Shown here: in pieces, positions 1 through 7,094 of the stretch
Position numbering within the stretch: position 1 is the stretch's first letter
How the letters are laid out: every line of letters starts with the position of its first letter
Assembly: GCA_018882725.1 (NCBI GenBank)
Contig: VERK01000011.1
Location: forward strand, 1-22,413
Length of the DNA stretch: 22,413 nucleotides
Direction: 5' to 3'
From: Actinomycetota bacterium
GTDB taxonomy: Bacteria; Actinomycetota; Acidimicrobiia; Acidimicrobiales; Ilumatobacteraceae
Notes under the pieces: model-generated
Told to the model about the DNA's origin: nothing
What the model saw: the letters and a program-made list of their open reading frames with translations, nothing else
Databases searched by the model: none
Position numbers and translations under genes: made by a program

Positions 1-24
1 GGGGTTCAATTCCCCTCACCTCCA
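1..24 (+). tRNA. 3' end of a tRNA-Ala or tmRNA (cut by window edge)
   Basis: The first bases read as a T-arm, with GGGG at 1-4, loop TTCAATT at 5-11 and CCCCT at 12-16. An acceptor 3' strand CACCTCC (17-23) and discriminator A (24) follow. In tRNA numbering this gives U70 and A73. With a 5' strand GGGGGTG it would form the G3-U70 pair recognised by alanyl-tRNA synthetase, a feature shared by tRNA-Ala and tmRNA. The 5' part lies outside the window, so the two cannot be separated. The next bases are CCC rather than CCA, so the CCA tail is apparently not fully encoded. Confidence 0.65.
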
Positions 25-69
25 CCCGAGAACCCGGGCGACCCATCGGGCGCTCGGGTTTCGTGTTTC
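24..69 (+). terminator. Rho-independent terminator after the tRNA/tmRNA
   Basis: ACCCGAG (24-30) pairs with CTCGGGT (53-59), with a possible inner stem CCCG (33-36)/CGGG (47-50). The T-rich stretch TTTCGTGTTTC follows. The hairpin starts right at the end of the RNA gene and stops just before the promoter hexamer of the next gene, as expected for a terminator insulating two transcription units. Confidence 0.7.
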
Positions 70-74
70 ACGGC

Positions 75-80
75 TAGGTT
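75..80 (+). promoter_or_regulatory. -10 hexamer TAGGTT, leaderless layout
   Basis: TAGGTT ends 6 nt before the ATG at 87, and there is no Shine-Dalgarno sequence between. This spacing would put the transcription start on or next to the start codon. No clear -35 element is visible because the upstream bases belong to the terminator stem. Confidence 0.6.
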
Positions 81-86
81 CGCGCC

Positions 87-1298
87 ATGCCCGGGCCGTT
101 GCATGGAGTTCGCGTCGTCGAACTCGGAGTCTGGATCGCCGGTCCGGCCGCGTCGGGCGTGATGGGCGACTGGGGTGCCGACATCGTCAAGATCGAGCCG
201 TTGTCGGGTGACCCGTCGCGCTTGTTCAGACGCATGTTGAGCCTCACCCGCGACGACAACCCGATCTTCGAACTCGACAACCGCAACAAGCGCGGTATCG
301 CCCTCGACGTGTCGACGCCCGGGGGTCGAGCCATCGTTCTCGATCTCGTGCGGGAAGCCGACGTGTTCGTCACCAACGCGCGAGCCGAGTCGGTGGCACG
401 AGCCGGACTCGATTACGAATCACTACGCGCGATCAATCCGCGCATCGTGTACGGGCAGATCACCGGCTACGGACTCGAAGGCCCCGAAGCCGATCGGCCC
501 GGGTTCGACATCGCCGCGTACTGGGCCCGATCGGGTCTGGCTCATCTGCACACTCCCGACGACGGTGAACCGCCGATCCTGCGTGGAGGTGTGGGCGATC
601 ACTCCACGGGTGTCGCTTTCGCCGGTGCGATCGCGGCCGCACTGTTCCATCGCGAGCGAACCGGTGAGGGTCAGATGGTGTCGACGTCGCTCTTCCGCCA
701 GGGCGTGTACACGCTCGGGTACGACTTGAGTCTGGCGCTCAGTTGGGGTCGCTATCCGCCGGTGACGCGGCGGGCCGATGCACCCAGTCCGACCGCCAAC
801 AATTACCGCACCGCCGACGGGCGCCGCTTCTGGGTGGTGGGGGTGGAGGCCGATCGGCACTGGCCGCCCTTGGCCCGCGTGGCCGGCCACCCCGAATGGA
901 TCGACGATCCTCGTTTCGCCACCGCGCGTGATCGCACCGTGAACGCTCGCGAACTGATCGCACTGCTCGACGCCGTGTTCGCGTCGAAGACGTTCGACGA
1001 ATGGGCAACGATCTTCGCGACCGAACCCGACATGTTCTGGGCACCGGTTGCTACGCCTGAGGAAGTGTTGGCCGATCCGCAGACTCGGGCGGCCGGGGGA
1101 ATCGTCGACGTGCCGAATGGTGACGACGTGGTGCCGATGATCGCCTCGCCGGCCGACTTCCACGGCACTCCGGGCGAACAGCGATCGGTCGCGCCGCGAA
1201 TCGGCGAGCACACGCGCGACATTCTTCGCGGGCTCGGTCGTTCGGACGCCGACATCGATGCGTTGGCCGCGGCTGGTGTGATCGTGGTCGACGACTGA
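87..1298 (+). CDS. CaiB/BaiF (family III) CoA transferase
   Basis: The 403-aa protein has the usual length and order of family III CoA transferases, which move CoA between acyl-CoA and a free carboxylic acid via an aspartyl-CoA anhydride. Visible family segments are the N-terminal GVRVVELGVWIAGP, the GADIVKIEP strand (about 30-38), NKRGIALDVSTPGG (68-80) and INPRIVYGQITGYG (116-129). Asp171 in GVGDHSTG is predicted to be the catalytic aspartate, matching Asp169 of formyl-CoA transferase. The ATG at 87 fits the family N-terminus and lies 6 nt after a -10-like hexamer. It stands alone between an RNA gene and a convergent operon. Substrate is unknown; many actinobacterial paralogues act on racemic or aromatic acyl-CoAs, so an alpha-methylacyl-CoA racemase-like activity is also possible. 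Confidence 0.9.
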   Translation: MPGPLHGVRVVELGVWIAGPAASGVMGDWGADIVKIEPLSGDPSRLFRRMLSLTRDDNPIFELDNRNKRGIALDVSTPGGRAIVLDLVREADVFVTNARAESVARAGLDYESLRAINPRIVYGQITGYGLEGPEADRPGFDIAAYWARSGLAHLHTPDDGEPPILRGGVGDHSTGVAFAGAIAAALFHRERTGEGQMVSTSLFRQGVYTLGYDLSLALSWGRYPPVTRRADAPSPTANNYRTADGRRFWVVGVEADRHWPPLARVAGHPEWIDDPRFATARDRTVNARELIALLDAVFASKTFDEWATIFATEPDMFWAPVATPEEVLADPQTRAAGGIVDVPNGDDVVPMIASPADFHGTPGEQRSVAPRIGEHTRDILRGLGRSDADIDALAAAGVIVVDD

Positions 1299-1307
1299 TA
1301 CAGGCGG

Positions 1308-1808
1308 TCAGCGCAGACGATCGACGATCTGATCGATCAGCGCCACCACTTCGTGCGCGCAGGCGATGAAGTCGTCGACTTCGCCACCACCCGGATCGAT
1401 GATCTCCTCCCACGGTTCGAGAGCCACCGTGTGAAGGGCCAGACCGTCGAGGCGCTCGGTGATCGGGCCGTCGGTAGGTAGGTCGCGCACGAGGCGCTTG
1501 AGCGTGGCGGTGCGATGAGCGGCCTGCGGGTATTCGCGTCTGATCCACGCGACATGTTCGGGGGCCATCGCCAGCACCAGATCGGCCGCGGCCACGTGTT
1601 CGGGAGTGATCTGCTGGCTGCGGTGGTTGCGCGCACTGAGATCGACGCGCTGTAGCGCTTCGCGCGTTCGCCAACTGATCGGCTGGCCATCCACGCTGAA
1701 GGTTCCGGCGGTGACGATGGTGAGTGACGGCTCGCGCGCGGCCAGGGCCGCACCGGCCATCACCGAACGCGCGGCGTTGCCGGTGCAGATGACGAGAAGT
1801 GACGTCAC
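1308..1808 (-). CDS. Low-molecular-weight protein tyrosine phosphatase
   Basis: A 166-aa protein with the family P-loop CTGNAARS at residues 8-15, matching CX5R(S/T) with nucleophile Cys8 and Arg14. The acid-loop DP (Asp138-Pro139) lies in EEIIDPGGGEVDDF near the C-terminus, so the active site looks complete. Arsenate reductases of the same fold are the main alternative, but the DP loop favours a phosphatase. I start it at the GTG at 1806-1808, two residues before the first beta strand. The ATG further upstream would overlap the preceding gene by about 100 nt and add residues unlike any family N-terminus. It lies 7 nt after the SDR stop codon and is probably the last gene of the operon. Its target protein or small molecule is unknown. 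Confidence 0.85.
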   Translation of the reverse strand: MTSLLVICTGNAARSVMAGAALAAREPSLTIVTAGTFSVDGQPISWRTREALQRVDLSARNHRSQQITPEHVAAADLVLAMAPEHVAWIRREYPQAAHRTATLKRLVRDLPTDGPITERLDGLALHTVALEPWEEIIDPGGGEVDDFIACAHEVVALIDQIVDRLR

Positions 1809-1815
1809 GTGCGAA

Positions 1816-2595
1816 TCAGGTGGGAACGCCGCCGTCGACGGTGAACACCGCACCGGTGGTGTAGCTGCCGGCATCGCTCGCGAGGAACATGGCCGCACCG
1901 ACGATCTCGTGCGGCTCACCCACGCGACGCAGCGCGACGCGCTTCATCTGCTGATCGACCATCTTCCAGTCCCAGGCCTTGGAGATGTCGGTACGGAACG
2001 AGCCGGGCATGATGCAGTTCACGCGCACGTGTGGGCCGAAGGTCTGAGCGAAACCGATGGTGATGGCGTTGAGGCCGGCCTTGGCCGCGGTGTACGGAAT
2101 CACGTCGGGCGTGGGGTGAATGGCGGCGATGCTCGAGATGTTGATGATCGATCCGGAGCGCCCGGTCTCCTTGGCTCGCTCGACCATGCGCGTACCGAGC
2201 AGAGCCGAGAGGCGGAACGGACCCTTGAGGTTGAGGCCGAGGACCGAATCCCAGAGTTGCTCGTTCACGTTCACGACGTGGTCGTACAACGGAGACTTGC
2301 CGGCGTTGTTCACGAGGATGTCGACGCCGCCCAACTGCGACCAGGCGGCCTCGGCGAGGCCGTCGAGTTCGCTCCATCGTCCGATGTGACACGCGTAGGG
2401 GATGGCGCGCCGTCCGGTTGCCGTTTCGACCTCACGAGCGGTTTCTTCGCACGACTCGAGCGACCGGCTGGCGATCATCACATCGGCGCCAGCCGCGGCG
2501 AAAGCCAGGGCCATTTCGCGACCGAGTCCGCGGCTTCCGCCGGTGATGAGCGCCGTGCGCCCCGTGAGATCGAAGAGTGCGGGAATGTCGGCCAT
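1816..2595 (-). CDS. SDR family NAD(P)-dependent oxidoreductase
   Basis: A 259-aa classical short-chain dehydrogenase/reductase. The Rossmann motif TGGSRGLG is at 18-25, NNAG at 96-99, the active-site Ser in NISS around 152-155, and the Tyr168/Lys172 pair in YTAAK. The C-terminus TGAVFTVDGG is typical. Ser21-Arg22 after the glycine motif favours NADP(H), as in gluconate 5-dehydrogenase-like and 3-oxoacyl-ACP reductase-like members; the true substrate is open. The ATG at 2593-2595 is preceded by GGAG with a 7-nt spacer and sits 1 nt from the stop of the crotonase gene, so the two are translationally coupled. Confidence 0.9.
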   Translation of the reverse strand: MADIPALFDLTGRTALITGGSRGLGREMALAFAAAGADVMIASRSLESCEETAREVETATGRRAIPYACHIGRWSELDGLAEAAWSQLGGVDILVNNAGKSPLYDHVVNVNEQLWDSVLGLNLKGPFRLSALLGTRMVERAKETGRSGSIINISSIAAIHPTPDVIPYTAAKAGLNAITIGFAQTFGPHVRVNCIMPGSFRTDISKAWDWKMVDQQMKRVALRRVGEPHEIVGAAMFLASDAGSYTTGAVFTVDGGVPT

Positions 2596-2596
2596 G

Positions 2597-3409
2597 TCAA
2601 TCTCCTGCCGGTCCGGTGAAGCGCGGGGCGCGCTTCTCACGATGGGATGCGACGCCTTCGGCTGCGTCGGGGCCGCCGAAGCCGAAGAACTCGTACGCCA
2701 ATGACGCGTCGAACGCGGGGATCATGGCGCGATACCAATGGTTGAGCGTGTGTTTGGTGAAGCGCAACGCTGCTTGTGCGCCGTCGGCGAGTTCGGTGGC
2801 CACCTCGAGCGCGGTGGCGTACACCTCGGCATCGTCGACGCACAGCGACACCAATCCGATTCGCTCAGCCTCCTCACCGGTGAGCGTGCGGCAGGTGAGC
2901 AAGTAGTACTTCGCCTTGGCCATACCGGCGAGGAGTGGCCAGCACACGGCGGCGTGATCGCCCGCAGCCACGCCGAGTCGGGTGTGGCCGTCGATGATGC
3001 GGGCGGTGCGTCCGGCCACCGACACATCGGCGAGAACGGCGGCCACCAGACCGGCGCCGACCGCCGGGCCGTGAATGGCCGACACGATCGGCTTGGAGCA
3101 TTCGATGACGTTACGGACGAGATCGCGGGCTTCCTTCAGCACACGACTGCGAAACGCGTAGTCGCCGATGATGCCGTCGATGAGGTCGAAACTTCCTCCC
3201 GCCGAGAACGCCTTGCCGGCTCCGGTGAGAAGAACCACGTTCGTGGTCGGGTCGCGATCGACCGCGATCCACACGTCGGCGAGTTCGCGGTGGGCGTCGG
3301 GACCAACGGCGTTCAGGTTGGGGCCGTCGAGCGTGATCTGCAGGACGCCCTCATGCGGCCGCGTGAACGTGAGGTGTGGGAACGCGCGGTACGGCTCGAG
3401 ATCGGACAT
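2597..3409 (-). CDS. Enoyl-CoA hydratase/isomerase (crotonase) superfamily protein
   Basis: A 270-aa crotonase-fold protein. Oxyanion-hole segments are visible as AFSAGGSFD (67-75) and HGPAVGAG (113-120), followed by the ADVSVAG strand and the C-terminal EEAERIGLVSL helix. Aligning by eye with rat mitochondrial enoyl-CoA hydratase, the two catalytic glutamates (Glu144, Glu164) fall on Val122 and His142. Asp151 follows in the loop GVAAGDH. It is therefore unlikely to be an ordinary hydratase; a hydrolase, isomerase or other crotonase chemistry is possible. The ATG at 3407-3409 has AAGGGGA just upstream. First gene of a three-gene operon with an SDR and a phosphatase. Confidence 0.87.
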   Translation of the reverse strand: MSDLEPYRAFPHLTFTRPHEGVLQITLDGPNLNAVGPDAHRELADVWIAVDRDPTTNVVLLTGAGKAFSAGGSFDLIDGIIGDYAFRSRVLKEARDLVRNVIECSKPIVSAIHGPAVGAGLVAAVLADVSVAGRTARIIDGHTRLGVAAGDHAAVCWPLLAGMAKAKYYLLTCRTLTGEEAERIGLVSLCVDDAEVYATALEVATELADGAQAALRFTKHTLNHWYRAMIPAFDASLAYEFFGFGGPDAAEGVASHREKRAPRFTGPAGD

Positions 3410-3450
3410 GGGTCCCCTTCGTCACGAAGTGTTGCGGTCTGGTTCGGCCG

Positions 3451-3456
3451 ACCGTA
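3451..3456 (-). promoter_or_regulatory. -10 hexamer TACGGT of the crotonase-SDR-phosphatase operon
   Basis: On the minus strand TACGGT lies about 41 nt before the ATG, in the 60-bp gap after the aminopeptidase stop. It would leave a leader of roughly 35 nt that carries the AAGGGGA ribosome binding site. No convincing -35 box is visible. Confidence 0.35.
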
Positions 3457-3469
3457 GCCGAGCCGTCGG

Positions 3470-6037
3470 TCAGGATCCGAGGGCGCGGGAGAGCGGGGCC
3501 TCTTCGCGTTGGCGCAGCGCGACGTTCACCCGCTGACGTTCCAGAACCTGTTCGAGTGTCTTCACGGCCTGCGGAATGGGGTGCTCGGAGAAGAACGACT
3601 GCACGTCGGCTTCGTTCTGGGGAGTGTTGAGGAGTTTCACCGGATCGATCATTCGAACGATGGTGTTGGTGGGGAACTCGTCGTTGGCCCGCTGCCAATG
3701 GCGACGGACGAACTCCCAGGCCACGATTCCGTGATTGCGATTGGCGATGCAGCGAGCCAAGAGGAACGGGGCGTTCTGCGTCTTGACCTGACCGCTCAGA
3801 GCGAACTCACAGGTGCGAGCGACGAGCTCGGCCGAGTCGAAGTCGGCCAGTGCGTAGAGGTAGCGGAGTTGTTCCTGAGGAGTGTCGGCGGTGAGGAAGC
3901 GCTGCTGCATGTCGACGTACTCGGACTCGCCGCCGGTGGCCGCTACAACAGTCGTGGCGGCCGCGGTGAGTTCGGGGTCGACCGAGGTGGCGTCACGTTG
4001 CGCGGCGACCAGGAGTTCGCGGCATCGTTGTTGCGCATCGGCATCGCCACCAGTTGCCGCGAGCAGTGTGACGATCAGGCCGCGTAGTTTGGCGCGAAGT
4101 TCACCTTCGCCCGGTTCGGGTTGCCAACCGAGATCGGCCAGTACCGGTCTCACCAACGCGGCGACGCGACGGCGGAACGACGCGTAAGCGTCGTCGGCGA
4201 CCAGTCGGCCGGCTGCGCGCAGACCGTTCGCGATGGCCTGCCACACTGCCAGTTCGCGTTCGTCGACGAACCCTTCCACGAAAGCGAGATAGTCGGCCGC
4301 GGCGAGTCGTCCGGCTACCACCGCGTTCCAGGCGTCGTCGACGAGGTTGTAGCGCTCGATGGTGGTGAGCGATCGCAGAACCGTGCGATCGATGCGGGCG
4401 AGAAGTTCGGCTGAGTACGCCACGCGGTAGAAGCCCGACCCGCCCGCGTTGACCACGACGGGCACGGAGGTGTCGGCGAGATCGACGTCGAGGGTCGACT
4501 CGGTGAGGAGCACGACCTGCTCGCTGTTGCCGGCGCGCACGTGCACCGGGACGTACCACGTCTGCGGATCGGTGATCGACTCGGCATCGAACGAGAACCG
4601 CTGCTGCGTGAGGTGGAGCTTTCCGTTGCGGAGTGCGGCGGTCACGAGTGGGTAGCCGGGTTGCCAGATCCACGAGTCCATGAGAGCGCGCACCGGTTCG
4701 CCGCCGTCGGCCGACACTGCTGCTTCGATCGAATCCCACAGGTCGGACGTTTCGGTGTTCTTGTAGGCGTGAGCGTTGAGGTAGTGGCGGACACCGGCTC
4801 GGAAGCGCGGTGTGGTGAGGTACTGCTCGAGCATGCGAAGCAGCGATCCGCCCTTTTGGTACGTGAGAACGTCGAACATGCCCTCGCAGTCCTGTGGTGA
4901 GCGCACCTCGTACTCGACTGAACGCGTGGCTGCGAGCGAGTCGGTTTCGAACGCCACCGAGCGCTCGAGGGAGAAGCTCGTCCAACGATCCCAGTCGGGT
5001 CGGTAGGCGTCGACCGCGGCGATCTCCATGAACGTGGCGAATGCTTCGTTGAGCCAGATGCCGTTCCACCACTTCATGGTCACGAGGTCGCCGAACCACA
5101 TGTGGGCCAGTTCGTGGCTCACCACGTCGGCCACGAGTTCCTTCTCGATCTGCGTGCTGGTTTCGGGGTCGACGAGAAGAAGGTTCTCGCGATACGTGAT
5201 GCAGCCCACATTCTCCATGGCACCGGCCGCGAAGTCGGGTAGCGCGATCATGTCGATCTTGGCGTCGGCGTACGGGATGCCGTAGTAATCGGTGAACCAG
5301 GCCAGGCTCTTGGCGCCCACATCGAGTCCGAAGTCGGTGAGGTGCCCCTTGCCGGGAACGTGGACGATGCGCAGCGGCACGCCGCGAACGTCGACGGGTA
5401 CGGTGGCCTCGAGACGACCCACCACGAACGCCACGAGATAGGTGCTCATGACCATGGTGTCGGCGAATCGCACCGCGTCCTTATTCGCTGCTTCGTCCCG
5501 GGTGCGCGAGATCTCGGGTCCGTTGCTCACGGCCATGATTCCGTCGTCGACCATGAGGGTCACGCCGAACACCGCCTTGAAGTCGGGTTCGTCGAAGCAG
5601 GGGAACGCGCGACGGCAGTCAGTGGACTGCATTTGCGAGCACGCGATCACGTGCTCGACGCCGTTCTCGTCGCGATAGGTGCTGCGGTAGAAGCCACGCA
5701 ATTTGTCGTTCAGAGTGCCGCGGAAGGTGATGTCGATGGTGGTGGGGCCCGGACCCACATCGGCGAGTGCACCGATCAGCAGTCGTTCGCGGTCGTCGTC
5801 GAGCGAGAACGGTGCGGGCAGTCCGTCGATGAACACGGTCTCGATGTCGAGCTCGGCGGCGTTGAGGGCGATGAGGCGTGTGGTGGCAACGACATCAGCC
5901 GTGATGACGACATTGCCGGTGAACGATGCGCCGGCCAGATCGGGTGTGAGCACGAGGTCGTAGCGCCGGGGCAGAACGTGCCGGGGCAGGCGGTGCGGAT
6001 CGAGTTCGGATGCGTCACGAGGGGCGAGAACGGTCAC
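3470..6037 (-). CDS. pepN: Aminopeptidase N, M1 family zinc metallopeptidase
   Basis: An 855-aa M1 aminopeptidase, the normal length for actinobacterial PepN, with no signal peptide, so cytoplasmic. It removes N-terminal amino acids from peptides. The substrate-binding GAMEN motif is at 272-276, the zinc motif HELAH at 308-312 with the third ligand Glu331 nineteen residues on, and the transition-state Tyr at 393 in LTYQKGG. The beta-sandwich N-domain comes before these and a long helical ERAP1-C-like domain after. The start is GTG at 6035-6037; TACGCT ends 6 nt upstream and no Shine-Dalgarno site is seen, consistent with leaderless expression. It is divergent from a kinase gene. Confidence 0.95.
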   Translation of the reverse strand: MTVLAPRDASELDPHRLPRHVLPRRYDLVLTPDLAGASFTGNVVITADVVATTRLIALNAAELDIETVFIDGLPAPFSLDDDRERLLIGALADVGPGPTTIDITFRGTLNDKLRGFYRSTYRDENGVEHVIACSQMQSTDCRRAFPCFDEPDFKAVFGVTLMVDDGIMAVSNGPEISRTRDEAANKDAVRFADTMVMSTYLVAFVVGRLEATVPVDVRGVPLRIVHVPGKGHLTDFGLDVGAKSLAWFTDYYGIPYADAKIDMIALPDFAAGAMENVGCITYRENLLLVDPETSTQIEKELVADVVSHELAHMWFGDLVTMKWWNGIWLNEAFATFMEIAAVDAYRPDWDRWTSFSLERSVAFETDSLAATRSVEYEVRSPQDCEGMFDVLTYQKGGSLLRMLEQYLTTPRFRAGVRHYLNAHAYKNTETSDLWDSIEAAVSADGGEPVRALMDSWIWQPGYPLVTAALRNGKLHLTQQRFSFDAESITDPQTWYVPVHVRAGNSEQVVLLTESTLDVDLADTSVPVVVNAGGSGFYRVAYSAELLARIDRTVLRSLTTIERYNLVDDAWNAVVAGRLAAADYLAFVEGFVDERELAVWQAIANGLRAAGRLVADDAYASFRRRVAALVRPVLADLGWQPEPGEGELRAKLRGLIVTLLAATGGDADAQQRCRELLVAAQRDATSVDPELTAAATTVVAATGGESEYVDMQQRFLTADTPQEQLRYLYALADFDSAELVARTCEFALSGQVKTQNAPFLLARCIANRNHGIVAWEFVRRHWQRANDEFPTNTIVRMIDPVKLLNTPQNEADVQSFFSEHPIPQAVKTLEQVLERQRVNVALRQREEAPLSRALGS

Positions 6038-6043
6038 GGGCCG

Positions 6044-6049
6044 AGCGTA
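6044..6049 (-). promoter_or_regulatory. -10 hexamer TACGCT of pepN, leaderless layout
   Basis: On the minus strand TACGCT is followed by exactly 6 nt and then the GTG start of pepN. This places the expected transcription start on the start codon. Confidence 0.6.
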
Positions 6050-6058
6050 CTTGCGAAC

Positions 6059-6064
6059 TAGCGT
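6059..6064 (+). promoter_or_regulatory. -10 hexamer TAGCGT of the kinase-mutase operon
   Basis: TAGCGT ends 8 nt before the GTG at 6073. The intervening GGGAGGCC holds a purine run too close to the start for a normal ribosome binding site. A near-leaderless transcript starting at about 6071-6073 is expected. Confidence 0.5.
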
Positions 6065-6072
6065 GGGAGGCC

Positions 6073-7092
6073 GTGCCCACCAACGCGCCCTCGCGAGCGA
6101 TTCGTTCGGACGGAACCCGTTACGACGTGGTCGGTATCGGTAACTCGCTCGTCGACGTGATCGCTCAGGCCGACGACTCGTTCATCCATCGCGAGGCTCT
6201 CACCAAGGGCTCGATGACCCTCATCGACACCGACCGTGCGCTGCACCTGTACAAGGCGCTCGGTTCGGCTGTCGAAATGAGCGGTGGTTCGGCCGCCAAC
6301 ACGGTGTGCGGTGTCTCGAGTTTTGGTGGCCGTGCTGCCTACATCGGAAAGGTGAGTGCCGACGACCTCGGTGAGGTGTTCGGTCACGACCTGCGCGCGG
6401 TCGGTGTGCACTTCGCACCAGGCGAGCACATGGACGGCATGCCGACTGGTCGCTGCATCATCGTCGTCACGCCCGACGCGCAGCGCACGATGAACACGTA
6501 CCTCGGCGTGTCGTCGTACTTGTGCCCGACTGATGTCGACGAGCGCGTGGTGGCGGTGGGTCGTGTGCTGTACATGGAGGGCTACCTCTTCGATCGCGAC
6601 GACGCGAAGCAGGCGTTCCGACACGCGGCGCAGGTTGCTCACCGAGCCGGCCGTCAGGTGTCGCTCACGTTGTCCGACAGTTTCTGCGTCGATCGCCATC
6701 GCGACGACTTCCGTGCGTTGGTCGAGGACGAAGTCGACATCTTGTTCGGCAACGAACACGAACTCATGTCGTTGTACGAGCTCGACAGTTTCGAGGCGGC
6801 GGTGGCGGCGGTGCGGCGCGACAGTGCGTTGGCCGTGATCACCCGCGGTCCGCAAGGCGCTGCCATCATCACCGCCGACGAGATCGTCGACGTGGCGGCC
6901 GAAGAGGTGGGGCACGTTCTCGACACCACCGGTGCCGGCGACTTGTTCGCGGCTGGATTCCTGTTCGGTCTCACCAACGGATACTCGTTGGCCGAGTGTG
7001 GACGACTCGGCTCGATCGCCGCGGCCGAAGTGATCTCCCACGTGGGGCCGCGGCCGTTGGTCGAATTGCGCACGCTCATCCCGTGGGGCTGA
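6073..7092 (+). CDS. PfkB-family carbohydrate kinase, adenosine kinase-like
   Basis: A 339-aa ribokinase-fold kinase. The N-terminal YDVVGIGNSLVDVIA, GGSAANT (71-77), PDAQRTMNTYLG (134-145), LTLSDSFCVDRHRDDF (198-213) and the PfkB signature DTTGAGD (284-290, catalytic Asp290) match the bacterial group annotated as adenosine kinases, which phosphorylate adenosine to AMP. Other nucleosides or sugars cannot be excluded by sequence. I use GTG at 6073 because the first conserved strand begins about 16 residues later. The ATG at 6010 would overlap pepN and its promoter. The stop lies 2 nt before the mutase ATG, so they form an operon. Confidence 0.88.
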   Translation: MPTNAPSRAIRSDGTRYDVVGIGNSLVDVIAQADDSFIHREALTKGSMTLIDTDRALHLYKALGSAVEMSGGSAANTVCGVSSFGGRAAYIGKVSADDLGEVFGHDLRAVGVHFAPGEHMDGMPTGRCIIVVTPDAQRTMNTYLGVSSYLCPTDVDERVVAVGRVLYMEGYLFDRDDAKQAFRHAAQVAHRAGRQVSLTLSDSFCVDRHRDDFRALVEDEVDILFGNEHELMSLYELDSFEAAVAAVRRDSALAVITRGPQGAAIITADEIVDVAAEEVGHVLDTTGAGDLFAAGFLFGLTNGYSLAECGRLGSIAAAEVISHVGPRPLVELRTLIPWG

Positions 7093-7094
7093 GC

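Noticed and set aside
1809..1919. ATG at 1917-1919 as start of the tyrosine phosphatase
   Set aside because: It adds 37 residues within the SDR reading region before the first beta strand; the GTG at 1806-1808 gives the standard N-terminus.
1606..2619. 337-codon plus-strand frame opposite the phosphatase and SDR
   Set aside because: Antisense to two genes with intact active-site motifs; no promoter or ribosome binding site, and the product changes character along its length.
6010..6072. Upstream ATG start for the PfkB kinase
   Set aside because: It would overlap pepN by 28 nt, place the promoter hexamer inside the coding region, and add 21 residues not seen in the family. GTG at 6073 fits better.
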